From Trichostrongylus colubriformis (Eukaryota > Nematoda > Chromadorea > Rhabditida > Trichostrongylidae), in assembly GCA_963978905.1 (NCBI GenBank), contig OZ022258.1:34595282-34659281 (forward strand): 64,000 nucleotides of DNA, written 5' to 3'. Each line of letters starts with the position of its first letter. Within the stretch, counting starts at the first letter, position 1. A model generated the notes under the pieces. It was not told the origin of the DNA. It did no database searches and saw nothing but the letters and a program-made list of their open reading frames with translations. Of this stretch, positions 13,004 through 27,168 are shown piece by piece. Position numbers and translations under genes: made by a program.

Positions 13004-14084
13004 GAATGAATCGCATTTTTCTGCCTAAAATGGTGGTGGCCGCGTTCGTCAGTCGGCGTAGGACAGGTACAGTCACTTCCATCCGCCATCGTGTAGGGCA
13101 GCGATACAGTCGAATTACCCGTGTAGTACCTTCACCGGTAGCAGGTATAACCCTATACTTTGGATAGTTACATGGGGATAAGACTCGTTTTCGTGTTTGA
13201 CCTGGGTTGAATTATTCAAAGACATTCAAATGCCTTGTGATGTCGTGCTCAAAATGATTAAACAAATACACCTACCGACATTTCAAGAAACGTTGCTCTT
13301 AGAGAGCATGGCAGGGATGGGAAAAAGTCATGTAACGTTTACTCTTTCTGCTAGCACCATATCTATGATTCAGAATCCTATATCATGCTGCGTAAGGGGT
13401 TAGTTGCATGTATTCGTTTTGAAATGGCGACAGACGTGCCGAAAAATTATGTCGTCCATGGTGACGATTTCACTGAATGAATGATTAAACGACATGTTCA
13501 CCACTTGCACTCTTTTCAGCCGCTCGTATCGATCACCTCATTGAGAGTTCCGGGCAGCATTTCCCACAACTCCTGCATCATGTATTGTCAATCTCATTTT
13601 TAGATCACTTCTTAATCGGGTCTGTAGCATCTCCACCCTGCGTTGAACGGGGGAAACCAGATCTCAACGGTCTTGAACATATAAATCTACAAAGAGGCTA
13701 GCTTAGTCTGTTGTTCGGTCGCGTGTTGTCCATCATGCTGGCTTGTATTTGCTGACCATTGGTCGTCGAACTCCACTGAGATCCTTATCTCGCGGATCAA
13801 TACACGCTGCTTTTTCTGCTCATACCAGTGTTATCACTGCACAAAGCGAACGCATGCAGGTTCCCATGAAATTCTATGCTGATGCGGCCGGTGCTGTTTT
13901 CCATTTGTTCGATCGTGTTTATAGAATTTGAATTTTTCTTCGAAGACATGAGAGATATGTAGTTTTGCATCGTCATTCCGTTTTCACTGATTTCTCTTCA
14001 ATGCTGTCTTTCATGATGATTTTTGTTTCTCTTCCAAGCACTGCACTTCCACTCCAATCGCTTCTCCTGCTGCTTGCGCATTCG
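13004..14084. other. Region upstream of the dehydrogenase
   Basis: No exon, repeat or TATA-like element could be defended. A 68-codon frame at 13197-13403 is unrecognised. Any promoter of the dehydrogenase gene should lie near the right end of this stretch. Confidence 0.3.
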
Positions 14085-17000
14085 ATGTGCAGTTCTCAAA
14101 GCACTGAGCTTTATTATGCAGCGATCGCCGTCATTGTTGTGACATCGTTAATTTACTGCCGGTGAGTGATCGGAAGATCTCAAGCGCAAATCCCTGTGAT
14201 TAACACGTTATTGGAGCTGTGAAACTTTTTCTCAAACAGTCTCTTGGGTGGATGTCACCCGCTACCCGTCTCGGGACAACCAGCTCCCTGAACAAGAATT
14301 GTCATTCCTAGTCAAGAAATTGTTTTATTTTTCCGCTTTAATCGTACTGTAACTCTATGTGACAGAAAGAGCTTGGAAGAGATCAAAGCCAGGTGGGTGA
14401 CAGTGACACTTGTTGCTCTTGTCCATACCTCACATACTACTCTGATGCGCAAATTTTACCTTCTACCAAAGAAATGGTTTTGTCCGAGTGTCCATTTCTT
14501 TACGTATGGGGGTACGCAGAGATATTCATCAGCATCCTACAACGATCAAGATTTCTTTCAATTTTCGACTATTTATTCATTACTGCACTGGAGACCTACT
14601 GGAACTGTCATTTCACAGACGAACAGATGATCTTTGCATTTATGTTGCATTTGCTTGATAAGCGCCGCATGCAAAGTTTCACGTAAAAAGTTAGAATCCA
14701 GCTAAAATACAGCTCAAAGTGGTGGTCAAGGGGGCGGTGTCTCAGAGTAAATGTCCGCCCCGTCGTTCTCTGCGGTCGCGGACGCATAATGGGAACAGAA
14801 GGTTACGTACTTAGACCCATTCTTTGTCTTCGACTGCCGCGGATGACGAGGCGGGCATTTTCTTCGAGGCTCCGACCACCCAAGCACCACTTTGAGGAGC
14901 TTCGCCGGATTCTAACGTTTCCTCGTGAAACTTTACATGCGGCCCACATCGAGTAAATACAAAATATTTATATGGATAACGAAAGAACTCATTTACTCTC
15001 GCATGATTCCTTTGATTCTTTCGAGGACACTCGTTTTGGGTGCGACCTGCGTCATCCCGTAGCGGGTTAACAAATGATCATGACTAGTACTTATATTGAC
15101 ACCCCTATCATCAAATGGAAGTAGGGTATCGAGCTTCTACCCAACTACTTTAGATCGAATATGTACTTCAGATGGTGCACTGGGGTAGCCACGCCTGAGG
15201 AACAGGTTCGTTACTGGAAAGGATTGTCTCATACAAATCGAGCACAGCATTCCTTGAACAAAAAACGAGATCAAATTATGAGTATAGTGGCTACTGTGGC
15301 GTTCATTATACGGCTTCAACTTTTTATCATTTAACCTAACTTATTATTGAAGTGATAAAGGGTGAAGTTTTTGGCGTTAGTCAATTCCTTTCTGGGATGC
15401 GCCGCACATTCCAGTTCCATTCAGAATCGTGATGGCTGGTGAATGTGATGTGGCCCATACAATGACTTGCGGTGACCAGCCGATGTACAAGTCAGTGCAT
15501 TTATCCTCCCAGACGAATCTGGTACCAATTTACCCACCCCGGAGGGATGGAAGGCTTGGTTGGCCTGGGCGGAGGTGGTGTAGTGACAGGTGGCGCACAC
15601 CCCACTCTCATGGTGCGGAGATCAAATCCCGCCTCAACGCCCGCCCAAGCCAACCAAGCTTTCCATCCCTCCTTGTCGGCAAATTGGTGCCAGACTCGTC
15701 TGGGAGTATAAAAGCACTGACTTGTATTGCGTCATTCCATACGTAATGTCGTTTTTTTTTTCGACTGAGAATTTTTCTAAGAAATTTACAAGTTTGTGCG
15801 ATATATTATAATATATATCATTCAAAAGCGATTTCTCTGCTCTACAAAATGGTATGTCCACAGTTTGTATATATTAAAAAGGGGCCGATTTTCAGGCCGG
15901 CGAAGGGATAGGTCCAGTTGACAAATTTTGACCAAACCGGCAATTAATTAAAACACTATATTTCACTCTAGGAAAATCAACCAATCCTATGTCCCGTACT
16001 TAGCCTCGATCTCTTCTACAATTTCCAATAATTGGTTGGTCGAGTACTCACGTCGTACTTTTTTTAAAGACCTTATCCGAGAAAATTCACGTTCATTCAG
16101 AAAGAAATTTTTCCTTTCAAATTCATTGTTCAGCATAGCTTTATGAACCATTCGAAAGGGTTTTTTTGGCTCTATTTGAAAGATGTTTCGATGTTGATCT
16201 GGCTGCGTTTCAGATTGAGTTTCAAAACCATGTCATAGGGGCCCAGGTGACATCACAACTTATTTTTTCATCAGATATCCAAAGAATCCGGGCAATAATG
16301 CTTCCTCGCCCCTATTCATTACCTCTAATTTACGTTTCACCACTCTTTCAACTGATTGGCTGAGAAAATTTTCTTGCTTTGATTTGAAAAAATTGTCAAA
16401 AATCACCGAGTTGTGGCCGAAAAACTAAAAGTGGAAAAAGACTGACGTGACGTACCAAGCAAACAATCGGTGGAACTTGCAGAAGAGGTCAGGGCTAAGG
16501 ATGGGTGACATAATTGATTAATTTTTCCCGGAGTAATATATATGTAGTGTTTTAATTAATTGCCGGTTCGGTCAATTTTTGCCGACTAGACCAACCACTT
16601 CGCCGGCCTGAAAATCGGCCCCTTTGTGAAGCACACAGAAACTGAACACACCATCTTGTAGAGCGGAAAAATCTCTCTGGAATGGTATATGAAATGCTGC
16701 AAAAGCCTGCAATTCTATTGGAAAATTTTTGTTTGAAAAAATGAAAACGATACTACTTATGGATCGACCCAAAACATCGGCTGGCCACCGCAAGTCATTG
16801 TAGAGGCCACATCACATTCACCAGCCATCACGATTCTGAATGGAACTAGAATGTGCGGCGCATCCCGCAGAAGGGATTGATTAGCCAAAAACTTTATCCT
16901 TTTATTATTGAAATGAAAAGCCGTATTTTCTTCCGAACAGCATGTTTTGCCGTTGCGCCTATCGCGTCAGCGATTTGTTATCTATACAGTGTTCTTGCTA

Positions 17001-20000
17001 TTATTTGCGAGAGGATGACATGTACAAACAGAATTTTGAAAAACATGGTTTGCTTTCGAATTTTACGCCATCTTCTTCTAAGGGTTTCCCAAAAAGATCT
17101 CGAAAAACGCATCACTCTGTTTTCAAAGCACGATGAGCGCTGGAGAACAGATGATCATTGTGTGTTTGAGTAAGAACGAAACATTTGCATAGAACCTATA
17201 TTTTTTGTACTTCAGTGATGCTTGTAAGTGCATTTTGAGTTCACAGAGTGAGTGGGAGAGCTGGACGTTTTTAATAGAAGATCTTTCACACACATTTGCT
17301 ACACCCTTACGCAAGCTGTGGAGTGAAGAAACTCCCAGTAGGTTCTCAGTTTTCAAAAAGGTGTAGACACTCTGATGGACAGGAAGTGCAACATATGATC
17401 ACCTAAGCCGGTGGCTTATTTCCACATTTCATATATAATACTTTCTTCCATTAAGGGCTATGAAAACAGCAAACGCTATGCAGGGACTACATGTGATTTA
17501 AGTGATATGTTTGAGGAGATACATCAGAGGCACGAGATTCGAAGAAAACGTGAGAGCAGATGGAAAGATCGTAGCTGTCACAGGAGCAAATTCTGGTATT
17601 GGTGAGTAGTATTGATTTAGGAGAATTTTTGAGCGCTTGGAGTATGAGATTAAATGAATGTGTAGAAGTTCCTGTGAGGGCATACCACGCAATAACTAGA
17701 ACGGCTGCTTACCTCTTCGGGCAAGTGGATCTTGGATAATTGCTTACTTTTCTTCCTCGCTGCTGCGTCACCGGGTATTTTTACGGCGCTACACCCGCTC
17801 GAACCCAACCGAATCGCGCATATTCAGCCAGGCAACAGCTAGCAGTGGACCACAATTCAATAAGACGTTCCATTCAGCAGGTGGACTCTTACGCATTTCT
17901 GGGGAAGGAAATGAACTTGGCGAACGATCTAACAGCCGAAATATCCCGAGAAGACGCGCTTCGTGGGCAGCTTTCAGCTCAGTCCGTGAGGAGACTGACC
18001 AGCTAAGAGATTCACATCCGAGTGCATCACTCTTCAACGCCTCAGTACTGCTGGAACCGAGCTACGCAAGGGCAGCCTGGCCTGACAAGAAGGCAGTATC
18101 CACTGCAATACCGTCAGCCCATCGTGCGCTGAAAAGATATTTCAATCTGTATCAGCAACAGCAGCTCAGGTTACGAAAGGAAGATGCGAAGATAGCATTA
18201 GGGATATTGTGGTTGTCGGAAAATTCCTCAAAGAAGGCACTCATATGAAAACTATGGGCCTAAGGAGCTTGTTCATGACGAAATTCCACTCGAAAAGCGC
18301 ACCCCCGAGCTGTAGTGGAGGCGCAACGGATTAGCTGACACCTATGGATGACAGACCCCGCCTTCAAGCGACGTGATTCCCGGTTGGCTACTGTAAGAGC
18401 GGCCAAGGACATGCGGCAGGATCGAAGGTATTGCGGCGCTCCCACAGTTTTAGCCTGAAGTTCACACCAGAAATGATGCTGTCGTATTTCTTTTTTCCAA
18501 ACATTCCTTAGTAACTTGGCAAAATGCCAATGGAAAACTAGTCTGGACTACGCGCCTTTTGACAGAAAACTCGTCCGTGTTGAAAATCAAGGGTGAGGAG
18601 GGGGCTCATCCCTCGGATTTTCAGTTATTTCTCCGTTTTCCCTTCACCATCGTATAACGCAGAACGTCGACTTGCATACTCACTGCATTTTTCACTGCTC
18701 TTCCGAGTTTCCCCTATCGCTGCACTTGAGGGAAACATGAAAAAGATGAGACATTGTTGAGCCGGCTACTTACTTCGACGAAAGGACCACTGCTGGCGTT
18801 TAAGAGCGATCGAATGACTTAACGGGACAAGACGAGCTGGAGAGAGACCGCCAGCAGGGTGGGACGACACATTTTCAACATCGTTCAGAGAACGCGATCT
18901 GCCACACTGAATGCAAGTCGCCAGGAATCGAGTGGATCAGCGAAGACCATCAAGGTATAAAAGTATCGAAGAATCAGCGCTGGGTTCTGGTGGGATGGCA
19001 GAGCATGCTGTGTTATGGGCAAAAGATTTGGGTTCGAACAGGACTACAAATCTCACTTCATGCTTCCCGGGCATATGTGCTAATCAGTTACAATACCGCA
19101 CCCCTTTCACCTCAACTTAGCTTCAGAATGGTTTATTTACCACACCTTATCAGCACTCACATCTAAAACGTCTGTAACGAGGCGGTTGGCAATTATTGGC
19201 ATCGAACTGCGTAGCTGAAGGCTCGAGTAGATATAGAATTTGATGTTTTGATTTTTGATAGCTGTTGATTTTCGCCGTAGCCCGCGATGTGGAAGTTGGA
19301 AGCCAGAAATCTTGTCTTCAGAAGAGATGTCCCCATATAGGGACCGATTGTCGAAGAGTGCTAATAAGTACGAAGGTTATTGTTCGTTAATCTGTTTATT
19401 GTTGATATAAAAAACGCGAAAAGAACAGTGCGACATCGAAAAAAAGTGCTGTCACACTTCAGTTCGTGTTTTACCCGTGTCGCACTTTTTTATTAAGGTT
19501 TTTTCATAGATGTGTGAGAAGTGAAATTAATACAAATATTGAAACTTCACGTAAATGTGTTGATTTCTAACTTTATCAAGCAAATTTTTATATGACGAAC
19601 GAGTTATTCTAGCTCATGCAATCTCCAACCCGCATTGTTTCAGGGCAAGCCATAACGGCAGAGCTGAATCGAAGAGGTGCTACAGTGTATATGCTGATCC
19701 GTGACAAACAGCGAGGCCTAGAATCCATAAGCAGGCTTGCAAAGGTGTTTGAAATCATTGCATGAATGGTGACGAATTATTAATAGTTGCGCACGTGCAG
19801 GAAGGATGCGATCCAAATAGGCTCATCCTTCGACATGTAGATTTGGCTTGCTTCAGTTCTGTAAGGAGTTTTGTGGAAGAATTTTGCAAAGGTCCGTTCA
19901 GTATCGTACTGGCGGCACAGAGGACGCTACGACGTCTGAGTGAGGAGCACATTGAGAATGCTTCGACGCACACAACATTTTAAGAAGTTCCTCGTCTCGA

Positions 20001-23000
20001 CATCCTTATTTGCAATGCGGGCGTTCTGTGGGTACCCACATTCACCAAAACCGCTGATGGATTTGAGAAGACGTGGCAATGCAACTATTTAGGTATATTC
20101 GTTTTTTGTATTCAACAAGCTTACATAGAAAAGTTTACCGTCCATAATACATTCCTGCTGTGCCGCATGAGACCCTCCTGCCTCTGACCTCTCTGGCGGA
20201 GAAAGTAACCTACATGAGGGCTCACGCTGCTATAATAAAATTAGTCGGTTCACCTATTGAAGCAGTAGACTACCAATGTTGCACCCTTGCTGTTCCTTCA
20301 AGGTGCGCCATTCAGGGTGCTGAGTCCAACCGGGGTCGAGACAACCACAGTCTATTGAATCAGGGGGGAGTAGTCAGCCTGTGTTGAAGCGGCTGCACCT
20401 CAAGCCCCTTTCTAGAGATTGTAATGGAAACCTTGACAGGCGTATGCGTGAAGATTATCATACTCATCACGAGATGGGGTAGGCGGAGTGCCTCTTATAT
20501 GGACATCGAATATCCCAATGTAGTAGCTGTCTCCGAAGTGACTACTACTTCCTGATGTTTTGAGCTTACCTGATCAAAAGGGCCACGATGGTACGGATGG
20601 AATCGGGGGCCCTCTTAGAGGATATGTGCGCCTAACCTCCGAACGCCCCCTCTGACATGGAAAATTATTTTCTGATTTCGCGAGAGGAAGTGCTTCCCAA
20701 AACTGCCACCCTCAGTGTTTTTGGGAAACGCCGCCAACTGAAAGCTTGACAAACAGAGGTTTTTAAGTGAGTACTGGTACCATGCTAATAAGCGACCCAC
20801 CAAATTGTGTATGGTGTCTGTCCGGTGAACCGACTGCACCCGGCTATCTTGCGATCACTTTGCATGCATTCATTACTTTACTTGCAGGCGGTACTTAAAA
20901 GATATGTCTCCTGGACAAGTCGAGCATCTTAGCTCTACAAATCTTGTATTGCTTGATTTGCTCGCAACTGCGTAGAGAAGCAGGGTATATGTATAAGAAC
21001 GTGTGGACATCTACATCCACATTCCACACTAGTAGAGCAAATAGCTGAACTTATCCTCGCACCCTACCGCTCGACAATTGTTTCTGGGATGCCGTAGAGA
21101 GCTGTCGTTTTCCAAGTTCATGGAATCTTGGAAGGGGGTCATTGGAAATGATCACAAATTACCTGAGCGCGCTGCACAAACGATGCTGTATTTTCACGAT
21201 CAGCGGCTCCGTGTGACCGAATTAATAAAACAGTGAGTTGATAAGCATCGCTTACCATACCTTACCATACCTCTTCGACATTGACGGTCAAGTGGCCATT
21301 GTAGCCAGATTTTGTGCAGAGTAACACAATTCGCAGTAGTGCTCGTATCCGCAGTCACTTACAGGTCATTTTCTGCTCACCCAACTACTGTTGCCTCTAA
21401 TCTGTAAGTCCAGTGACGGTCGAATTATCAACGTGTCATCTATACTGCACGAGTTCGCTGACAGCGTAAGGTGCTCCCAATGAAGTTTGTGAGCTCAGTT
21501 TGATCCTCGTCAGTTTACTACTATTTAGCTTTGACGTCGTGAATGATCCTAATCGCTACGGTGGTATGATGGCTTACAGTAGAAGTAAAATGGCGCAGGT
21601 TTGTTTAGAAACAATTCGAAGATGCCACCTAGGACGTTCCTCGATTTCATCCATTCATTGGTTTTCGGTTCTCCCGAAAAATTAATGAAGCTTTTTATAC
21701 AGGTAATGTACACCTGGTATCTTGCAAGGTTATTGGAGAGAAAGAGTTTACCGGTAACAGTTACGGTTTGCCACCCAGGAAATGTTGATACCAACATTCT
21801 CAAAGAATCCGGGTTCCAGTGGGTTCGTGTTGTGTTCAGGTTAGTAAACTAACCTCATATGACGTGCTACCCTGAATTGATAGACTAATACTTGATGCAA
21901 AATGTAACATTATTACCTTTCAAAACACTTTAAGGCCATTGATGTGGTTCGTGCTCAAAACGCAGGACGATGGAGCTCAAATGCCTCTATTTCTAGCGTT
22001 GAGTGAGAATCTACACAACAGCAATGGACACTATTTCAGGTGAGCTCAAAAAGTATTCAATTGTTCAGCCCTGCTATGTGAGCTAGGGAGGGTTCATATA
22101 GCCAAAGGGTTCCGTTTGATGTCATTTTCTGCCTGCACTTATCAACTTGTCGGAATAAGCACAAAAAAACTGCACCACTGTCATTGACAAAAACAAACTG
22201 GGAAAGTCGAGTAAACGAGCTCTGAATAAGCATAGCGCAGCATCTGAAACACATCTCACGATAATTCAAAAACCTCGGGAGGGGTAAGTTCGGCAGATTG
22301 TGAGATATGTATGAACTGGAGGTACGCAGCAGAGTAACGGCAGATATGGAACGAAATATAACGGTGAGGAATCCAAGAGATGGGACCTAGAACTTCCCGC
22401 CCCCCTTCCCGCACACTTCTTTGTCACTAGCCGGGGATAGATTGCAGACGGGCAAGGGGCTTACTGCCGACAGCGAACGTTCTCCCGCCCTCGTCCGCAA
22501 CTCCCCCGGCGGATGAACGGCAGAATGACTCACTGTGCAAGGGATCATAATGAGACCCCTAACCGCGTTTTTTCAATGCAAGTTCGCCATAAATCACCTC
22601 TTCTAAATTGGGAGGTTGGTTTTCAGAGGAGTGTATTCACAGTTCTCTCTATTTCCTTCCCCCTCCTCCTTTTCATCATTTTTCGGTGACGCCTATCCCT
22701 ACTACATTTGAAACTCTCCGTCTGTTCGTCCCTTCGTCCGTCCATCTGTGTGTCACGAAATCAGGAATTACATGAAAAGCAACCCGTGGATATGGGGTCA
22801 TTTTTTGATCTCGATGGCAGACGAGGAAGGTGAAGCGTCGAGAGTGCAGATTTCTGCATTCAGCTTATACCAGTCGGGTTGGCCGGCTGACGCCGGTCAA
22901 CCCTCCTGGACTCGGATTGGCCGGCTTCGCCGGCCAATCCTCGTAGGGGCGGCTTCGCCGCCCCGGCAGGGTGGCTTTCGGGCTTTCTGTTTTGTAGCGA

Positions 23001-26000
23001 GGAGCGACTCTCGGCTCGCCGCTGGCGCGGCGAGCCGACTTTCGCATGCGCGCTTCGCGCGCATTGCAGCAGGAATAGGCCCTGTGTATAGGAAGTGCAC
23101 ATAGCAGCAGGGAACGGATAATATGCGGCTTGTACATATTGTGAGCAAACCTCCAACGATTATCGGCTTTGGTTGAAACTAAGAGACACCACACCCATCT
23201 GTAACCTCTTCCCCACTGAAGGCAAAACCCCTTAAAAGAAAGGCAGGATTCGATCCGAACACAAAAATAGAATTGAAGCACTTAGTAGTACCAAAGTAAG
23301 GAAGATGGATCGAAACGGTCAAAAAATCCAAGAAAGAAGACTCCCTTCCCATCGTTGATCCAAGTGTGTAAGGCACAATCGCAAAGGTGCGGCCACGCTA
23401 AAAGGAGCGGCAGCAGTTGGAGGTGTCTCATCGTGAGCGCTGATGCGCTCCGTAGTAGTTGACTTTTGAGGATTAAAAGTTTGGAGAGGACGTGCATGTA
23501 TCAGTTCTATAAGAAACATTGACCTTAACTGATTGCCGAGAGATACATCTGATAATAACACACCACTCCCTAATGGTAACCGAGAACAAACAGTCACTTT
23601 GTGAGTGTGGTACCATTACTGCAATTATGGCCGGGCTAGGCTTAGAACTTATGTACTCTATACACAGGGGGTTGACGTGTACAGAGTACATAAGTTTGGT
23701 GGGTTGACTCCTACCCAATCCTAACCTGCCCGACCTCCACACACCCGTACCTAATTTGCTTCTTGTGTGCTCCCTACATTTTGGTCTGTCCCTATCCAGT
23801 TCTTACTCGCACGACCTGAGCAGTCCCATTCCTGACCTTCCCAATTTTTGCAACCCAAGCGAAGGTTTATAAATTTGAAAACCCATCGGTTTTGGTGCAG
23901 GCCCCGCCCATAGTGGGCGGAGCTAAGCTTAAAACTTATATGCTCCGTACACATGACCCCTACCCAGTCCTAACCTGCGCGACCTCCACAGGCCCGTGCC
24001 TTATTTGCTTATTGCACCCTTCACTTTGGTCAGTCCCTCCCCAGTCCTTACATGCGCGACTTCAACAGACCCTTTCCTAACTTGCCCGATTCAGCACTTG
24101 AGCGAAGACCTGAATTCGATTATTCATCGATTTCGGGCGAGCCCAGCCCATGATGGGCGGAGGTAGGCTTAGAATTTATGTGCTCCGTACACTTATGTTT
24201 TCCTCTACGCTATCCTAACTTGCCCTACCTCTACAGGCCCGTTCCTAATTTGCTTCTTGTGTGCTCCCCACATTTTGGTCTGTCCCTATCCAGTCCTTAC
24301 TCGCACGACTTCAACAACCCTTTCCTAACTTGCCCGATTTTCAGCACTTAAGCGAGGACCTAAATTCGTTTATTCATCGATTTCGGCGCAAGCCCCTCCC
24401 ATGGTGGGCAGAGTTAGGCTTAGAACTTATGTGCTCCGTACACTTATGTTTTCCTCTACGCAATCCTAATTTGCCCTACCTCTACAGGCCCGTTCCTAAT
24501 TTGCTTCTTGTGTGCTCCCTACATTTTGGTCTTTCCCTATCCAGTCCTTACTCGCACGACTTCAACAACCCTTTCCTAACTTGCCCGATTTTCCGCACTT
24601 AAGCGAGGACCTAAATTCGTTTATTCATCGATTTCGGCGCAAGCCCCTCCCATAGTGGGCGGAATTAGGCTTAGAACTTATGTGGTCCGTACACTCGGTC
24701 CCTACCCAATACTAACCTGCCCGACCTCCACAGCCCGTGCCTAATTTGCGCTCCCTGTGTTCTGTGTTCCCTTTACTTTGGTCAGTCCCTTCCCAGTCCT
24801 TACATGCGCGACTGCAACAGACTCTTTCCAAACTTGCCCGATTTCCAACACCCGAGCGAGGACCTAAGTTCGTTTATTCATCGATTTCGGCGCAAGACCG
24901 GCCCATGGTGGGCGGAGCTAGGCTTAGTTCTTATATGCTCTGTACGCTTAGGTCAGCCCCTCCCCACTCCTAACTCGCGCGACCCTCCAGGATACAGCTG
25001 AGATGAGGCCCTACCAAGTCTTAACTTGCACGATCCCTACAGGCCCACTCTTGATTTTTTCTCAACCATTTCTGCGCAAGCTCCGCTCACGGTGGGCGGA
25101 GCTAGGCTTAGTTCTTAATGAGCTCCGCACACTTTGGTCAACCCCTACCCATCCCCAACTTGCCCGACCTCTCCACGTTGCAATTGAGTTGAAAGTAGAT
25201 ATGTGACAAAAAACGGACACATGCTTACACACACACACAAACACACCAAACTCCTGGTTTTAGCTTGCCTCTCATGTGCTCCGTACATTTTGGCTTACCC
25301 CAACCCATCCCTAACTTGCCCGACCTCTACAGGTCCATTCCTAGCCTGCCTGATTTTTGGAACCTAGGCGTGGACTTAAATTTGAACACCGGCAGTTTCC
25401 GCGCAAGCCTCGCTCACAGTGGGCGGAGCTAGGCTTAATTCTTATGTGCTCTGTGCGCTTAGGTCAGCATCTACCCAATTCTAACATGCCTGACCTTTCC
25501 AGGCAGCAGTTCAGTTGAGACATCATAACAATGGGATAGGGGTGTATGTGGTGCAGACAGGTTGTAAATGGTTGACGCTGGACTATGGGAGTGACATGGG
25601 TACCCTCGGTGTATCCCTAGGTGTAATTTCCTTACCGGCCCATCACAACACAGCTGCGTCGCCATTCGCCTTTCAAGGCTCCTTATCAGCCCTTCAGTTG
25701 CTATCACATCCGTTCCCTCCCCATTGATATCCCCTTACCACCCCTACATTACCTTATAAATTCAGGATCCCAGCTTTGCTGCGACGCGAGATATGAATTT
25801 CCCGCCATTCGCCTTTCGAGGCTCCTTATCAGCCCTTATCAGTTGCTATCACTTCCGTTCATTCACCATTAATGTCCCCTTACCACCCCTACATTACCTT
25901 AAAAATTCAGGATCCCAGCTTTGCTGCGACGCGAGATATGAATTTCCCGCCATTCGCCTTTCGAGGCTCCTTATCAGCCCTTCAGTTGCTATCACATCCG

Positions 26001-27129
26001 TTCCCTCCCCATTGATATCCCCTTACCACCCCTACATTACCTTATAAATTCAGGATCCCAGCTTTGCTGCGACGCGAGATATGAATTTCCCGCCATTCGC
26101 CTTTCGAGGCCCCTTATCAGCCCTTATCAGTTGCTATCACTTCCGTTCATTCACCATTAATGTCCCCTTACCACCCCTACATTACCTTAAAAATCCAGGA
26201 TCCCAGCTTTGCTGCGACGCGAGATATGAATTTCCCGCCATTCGCCTTTCGAGGCTCCTTGTCAGCCCTTATCAGTTGCTATCACTTCCGTTCATTCACC
26301 ATTAATGTCCCCTTACCACCCCTACATTACCTTAAAAATTCAGGATCCCAGCTTTGCTGCGACGCGAGATATGAATTTCCCGCCATTCGCCTTTCGAGGC
26401 TCCTTATCAGCCCTTCAGTTGCTATCACATCCGTTCCCTCCCCATTGATATCCCCTTACCACCCCTACATTACCTTATAAATTCAGGATCCCAGCTTTGC
26501 TGCGACGCGAGATATGAATTTCCCGCCATTCGCCTTTCGAGGCTCCTTATCAGCCCTTATCAGTTGCTATCACTTCCGCTCCCTCACCATTGATATCCCC
26601 TTACCACCCCTACATTACCTTATAAATACAGGATCCCAGCTTTGCTGCGACGCGAGATATGAATTTCCCGCCATTCGCCTTTCGAGGCTCCTTATCAGCC
26701 CTTATCAGTTGCTATCACTTCCGTTCATTCACCATTAATGTCCCCTTACCACCCCTACATTACCTTAAAAATTCAGGATCCCAGCTTTGCTGCGACGCGA
26801 GATATGAATTTCCCGCCATTCGCCTTTCGAGGCTCCTTATCAGCCCTTATCAGTTGCTATCACTTCCGTTCATTCACCATTAATGTCCCCTTACCACCCC
26901 TACATTACCTTAAAAATTCAGGATCCCAGCTTTGCTGCGACGCGAGATATGAATTTCCCGCCATTCGCCTTTCGAGGCTCCTTATCAGCCCTTATCAGTT
27001 GCTATCACTTCCGTTCCTTCACCATTGATGCCCCTTACCACCCCCTATATTACCTTAAAAATTCAGGGTCCCAGCTTTGCTGCAACGCGAGATAGAAATT
27101 ATGCGGTGAGCGGACAGACAGACAGACAC

Positions 27130-27168
<39 letters not shown>

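Noticed and set aside
22748..23281. Possible bacterial-like gene (118 codons on +, 138 codons on -)
   Set aside because: Open on both strands because of GC-rich palindromes; no domain, and the frames run into worm repeat sequence. Kept only as a hairpin cluster.
25793..27095. Serial 60-106-codon frames suggesting a repeat protein
   Set aside because: They simply translate the 144-bp tandem unit; each is cut at the same unit position and nothing supports expression.
23620..27100. CRISPR-like array
   Set aside because: Units are 144-250 bp contiguous tandem repeats without unique spacers, in a eukaryotic intron.
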